From assembly GCA_002482865.1 (NCBI GenBank), contig DLGU01000140.1, forward strand, positions 6,690 to 14,416: DNA of 7,727 nucleotides. Reading direction: 5' to 3'. This document shows positions 6,142 through 7,727 of the stretch, one piece after another; the first letter of the stretch is position 1, and each line of letters begins with the position of its first letter. The DNA comes from Porphyrobacter sp. UBA7686 (GTDB lineage Bacteria; Pseudomonadota; Alphaproteobacteria; Sphingomonadales; Sphingomonadaceae). The notes beneath the pieces are model-generated. The model was given only the letters and a program-made list of their open reading frames with translations. It was not told where the DNA came from and did not search any database. The position numbers were made by a program, and so were the translations under genes.

Positions 6142-7700
6142 GCGCCCACCTTCGCCAGATCCTCCAGCATCAGCCCGGCGGTCGCCTTCGCGCTGCCGAC
6201 CACGCCGGGGATGCCTGCGCCCGGATGGGTGCCTGCGCCGACGAGGTAGTAGTTGTCGATCACGTCATCGCGGTTGTGGCCGCGCAGGTAGGCGCTTTGC
6301 CACAGCACCGGCTCAAGGCTGAAGGCGCTGCCCATGTGGGCGTTGAGGTCCTGCTTGAAGTCCTTCGGCGCGTAGCTGAACTTGGTGATGATCCGGTCGT
6401 GGATATCGGGGATCAAGCGGCGGCCCAGCTCGTCGAGGATCATCTTTTCCAGCTTCGGGCCGACTTCGTCCCAATCGAGCGGCATCTTGCCCATGTGGCT
6501 GACGGGGACGAGCGCGTAGAAGGTGCTCTTGCCCGCGGGCGCCATGCTCGGATCGGTCACGGTCGGGTGGTGGAGGTAGATCGCGAAATCTTCGGGCACC
6601 ACGCCGTTCTTGTAGATGTCGTCGAGCAGGCCTTTGTAGCGCTTGGCGAACAGGATCATGTGGTGCGGGATGCCCGGCCACGTGCCCTCCAGCCCGAAGT
6701 GCACCACGAACAGCGAGGGGCTGAAGCTCTTGCGGTTGAGCGACTTGGTCATCTTCTTGCCGCGCTCGGAGCCGGACAGCAGGTCCTTGTAGGAATGCAT
6801 GATGTCGGCGTTCGAGGCGACCGCATCGAAGCGCTGACGGAAGCCGCTCTTGGTCTCAACCTCGGTCGCCTTGGTGCCCAGCGTGTGGACCTGTACCACC
6901 GGATCGCCGACCATCATTGTGCCGCCAAGCCGTTCGAAATGCCGCACCATGCCCGCGATCAGCCGGTTGGTGCCGCCGCGCGCCCACCAGACGCCGCCAT
7001 CCTTCTCCAGCTTGTGGATCAAGGCATAGATTGACGAGGTGTTCATCGGGTTGCCGCCCACCAACAGCGAATGGAAGCTGAAGGCTTCGCGCAGCTTGGG
7101 GTGTTCGATATAGCTCGACACCATCGAGTAGACCGAGCGCCAGGCCTGCTCCTTGATCAGGGCAGGGGCGGCCTTCAGCATCGACTTGAAATCGAGGAAC
7201 GGCTTGGTGCCGAGCTTGAGGTAGCCTTCCTCATACACCCGCGCCGAATATTCGAGGAACCGCGCATAACCGGCGACATCCGCCGGGTTGAGCTTGGCGA
7301 TCTCGGCGTTGAGGCTTTCCTCGTCGTTCGAATATTCGAAGTTGGTGCCGTCGGGCCAGTTGAGCCGGTAGAACGGCATCACCTTCATCAGCTCGACATC
7401 TTCGGCGATGTCATGGCCGGTCAGCTGCCAGAGTTCTTCAAGGCAGGGCGGATCGGTGATCACGGTCGGCCCGCCATCGAAGGTGAAGCCGTCACGCTCC
7501 CAGAAATAGGCGCGCCCGCCGGGCTTGTCGCGGCTCTCGATCACGGTGGTGGCAATGCCTGCCGATTGCAGCCGCACGGCCAGCGCCATGCCGCCAAAGC
7601 CCGCGCCGATGACGCAGGCGGTCTTGCCCGCATAACGTTCGGCCATGGCGGGGTTAATGCCCTTTGCGCCGGGGATGTTGATCTTCACATCGGCGTTCAT
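6138..7700 (-). CDS. crtI: Phytoene desaturase CrtI (lycopene-forming type likely)
   Basis: The 520-residue FAD-dependent, membrane-associated oxidase belongs to the CrtI family and introduces double bonds into phytoene, usually four to give lycopene. The dinucleotide-binding motif is CVIGAGFGGMALA (29-41), followed by ESRDKPGGRAY (55-65) and DGGPTVITDP (75-84), which is the CrtI form. The C-terminal flavin/substrate signature YYLVGAGTHPGAGIPGVVGS spans 484-503. The body shows LLVGGNP and GGVWWARGGTNRL, as in bacterial CrtI proteins. Relative to many CrtI proteins (about 490-510) there is a polar N-terminal lead of about 27 residues before the FAD strand. ATG at 7700-7698 is preferred because GGAG lies eight bases upstream; an internal Met19 (7646-7644) has no comparable site. 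Its TGA overlaps the next gene's GTG. Desaturation step number cannot be read from sequence. Confidence 0.95.
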   Translation of the reverse strand: MNADVKINIPGAKGINPAMAERYAGKTACVIGAGFGGMALAVRLQSAGIATTVIESRDKPGGRAYFWERDGFTFDGGPTVITDPPCLEELWQLTGHDIAEDVELMKVMPFYRLNWPDGTNFEYSNDEESLNAEIAKLNPADVAGYARFLEYSARVYEEGYLKLGTKPFLDFKSMLKAAPALIKEQAWRSVYSMVSSYIEHPKLREAFSFHSLLVGGNPMNTSSIYALIHKLEKDGGVWWARGGTNRLIAGMVRHFERLGGTMMVGDPVVQVHTLGTKATEVETKSGFRQRFDAVASNADIMHSYKDLLSGSERGKKMTKSLNRKSFSPSLFVVHFGLEGTWPGIPHHMILFAKRYKGLLDDIYKNGVVPEDFAIYLHHPTVTDPSMAPAGKSTFYALVPVSHMGKMPLDWDEVGPKLEKMILDELGRRLIPDIHDRIITKFSYAPKDFKQDLNAHMGSAFSLEPVLWQSAYLRGHNRDDVIDNYYLVGAGTHPGAGIPGVVGSAKATAGLMLEDLAKVGA

Positions 7701-7727
7701 GCCGGGGTCTCCATGTTGAGAGGCTTG
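7697..7727 (-). CDS. Possible last codons of an upstream gene overlapping crtI (5' part outside window)
   Basis: Reading the minus strand in the frame that ends at TGA 7699-7697 gives KPLNMETPA followed by stop. That TGA overlaps the crtI ATG as ATGA. The same four-base stop/start overlap style is used twice elsewhere in the window, which supports a real coding end. A carotenoid gene such as lycopene cyclase would fit the setting, but nine residues cannot identify it, and this could simply be the crtI leader. Confidence 0.35.
   Translation of the reverse strand, partial: KPLNMETPA
7709..7712 (-). promoter_or_regulatory. Ribosome binding site of crtI
   Basis: GGAG on the minus strand is eight bases before the crtI ATG at 7700. 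It supports the longer N-terminus over internal Met19, which lacks a comparable site. If an upstream gene overlaps here, the site lies inside its last codons. Confidence 0.6.

Noticed and set aside
5596..7034. Plus-strand open frames opposite the LOG-like and crtI genes (5596-6249 and 6225-7034)
   Set aside because: Both lie entirely against well-supported minus-strand genes and their translations are low-complexity and without motifs.

Overview
The window is high-GC DNA with tightly packed, overlapping genes. It looks like an aerobic alphaproteobacterium of the Sphingomonadales, most likely Erythrobacteraceae (Erythrobacter/Porphyrobacter-like). That placement rests on the protein style, the carotenoid gene order and the palindromic intergenic repeats of the type 'CGTCATTGCGAG...' and 'CGTCATGCTGAA...'. 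It is inferred from recognition, not from a search. No RNA genes, CRISPR arrays, transposase genes or phage genes are visible.

Layout, left to right. (1) The plus-strand 3' end of an MFS drug-efflux transporter, probably Bcr/CflA type, ends at 171. (2) A palindromic repeat fills the convergent gap at 172-284. (3) A three-gene minus-strand operon, read right to left, runs from 4345 to 285. It encodes a secreted NTF2/SnoaL-like protein, a biotin carboxylase/biotin-carrier alpha subunit of an acyl-CoA carboxylase, and an unusual carboxyltransferase beta subunit. A second inverted repeat lies between alpha and beta and supplies the alpha stop codon and part of the beta ribosome binding site. (4) A 240-base gap at 4346-4585 holds a third repeat, about 172 bases long with 25-base perfect inverted ends. 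(5) A second minus-strand operon, 7700 to 4586, encodes CrtI (phytoene desaturase), a LOG/TIGR00730-type nucleoside-monophosphate phosphoribohydrolase, and CrtB (phytoene synthase). The last codons of another gene probably overlap the crtI start at the right edge.

How the genes work together. CrtB condenses two geranylgeranyl diphosphates to phytoene and CrtI desaturates it, probably to lycopene. The prenyl diphosphate supply and the cyclase are not in the window. The alpha and beta subunits should form a biotin-dependent acyl-CoA carboxylase. The alpha subunit is closest in style to methylcrotonyl-CoA carboxylase, but the beta subunit departs from the MCC and PCC patterns at its oxyanion and specificity positions, so the substrate is open.

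No clearly new multi-gene system is evident. The points most worth following are the LOG-like gene embedded in the carotenoid operon, the divergent carboxyltransferase, the repeat hairpin between the alpha and beta genes, and the patch of unusual codon use inside the alpha gene.
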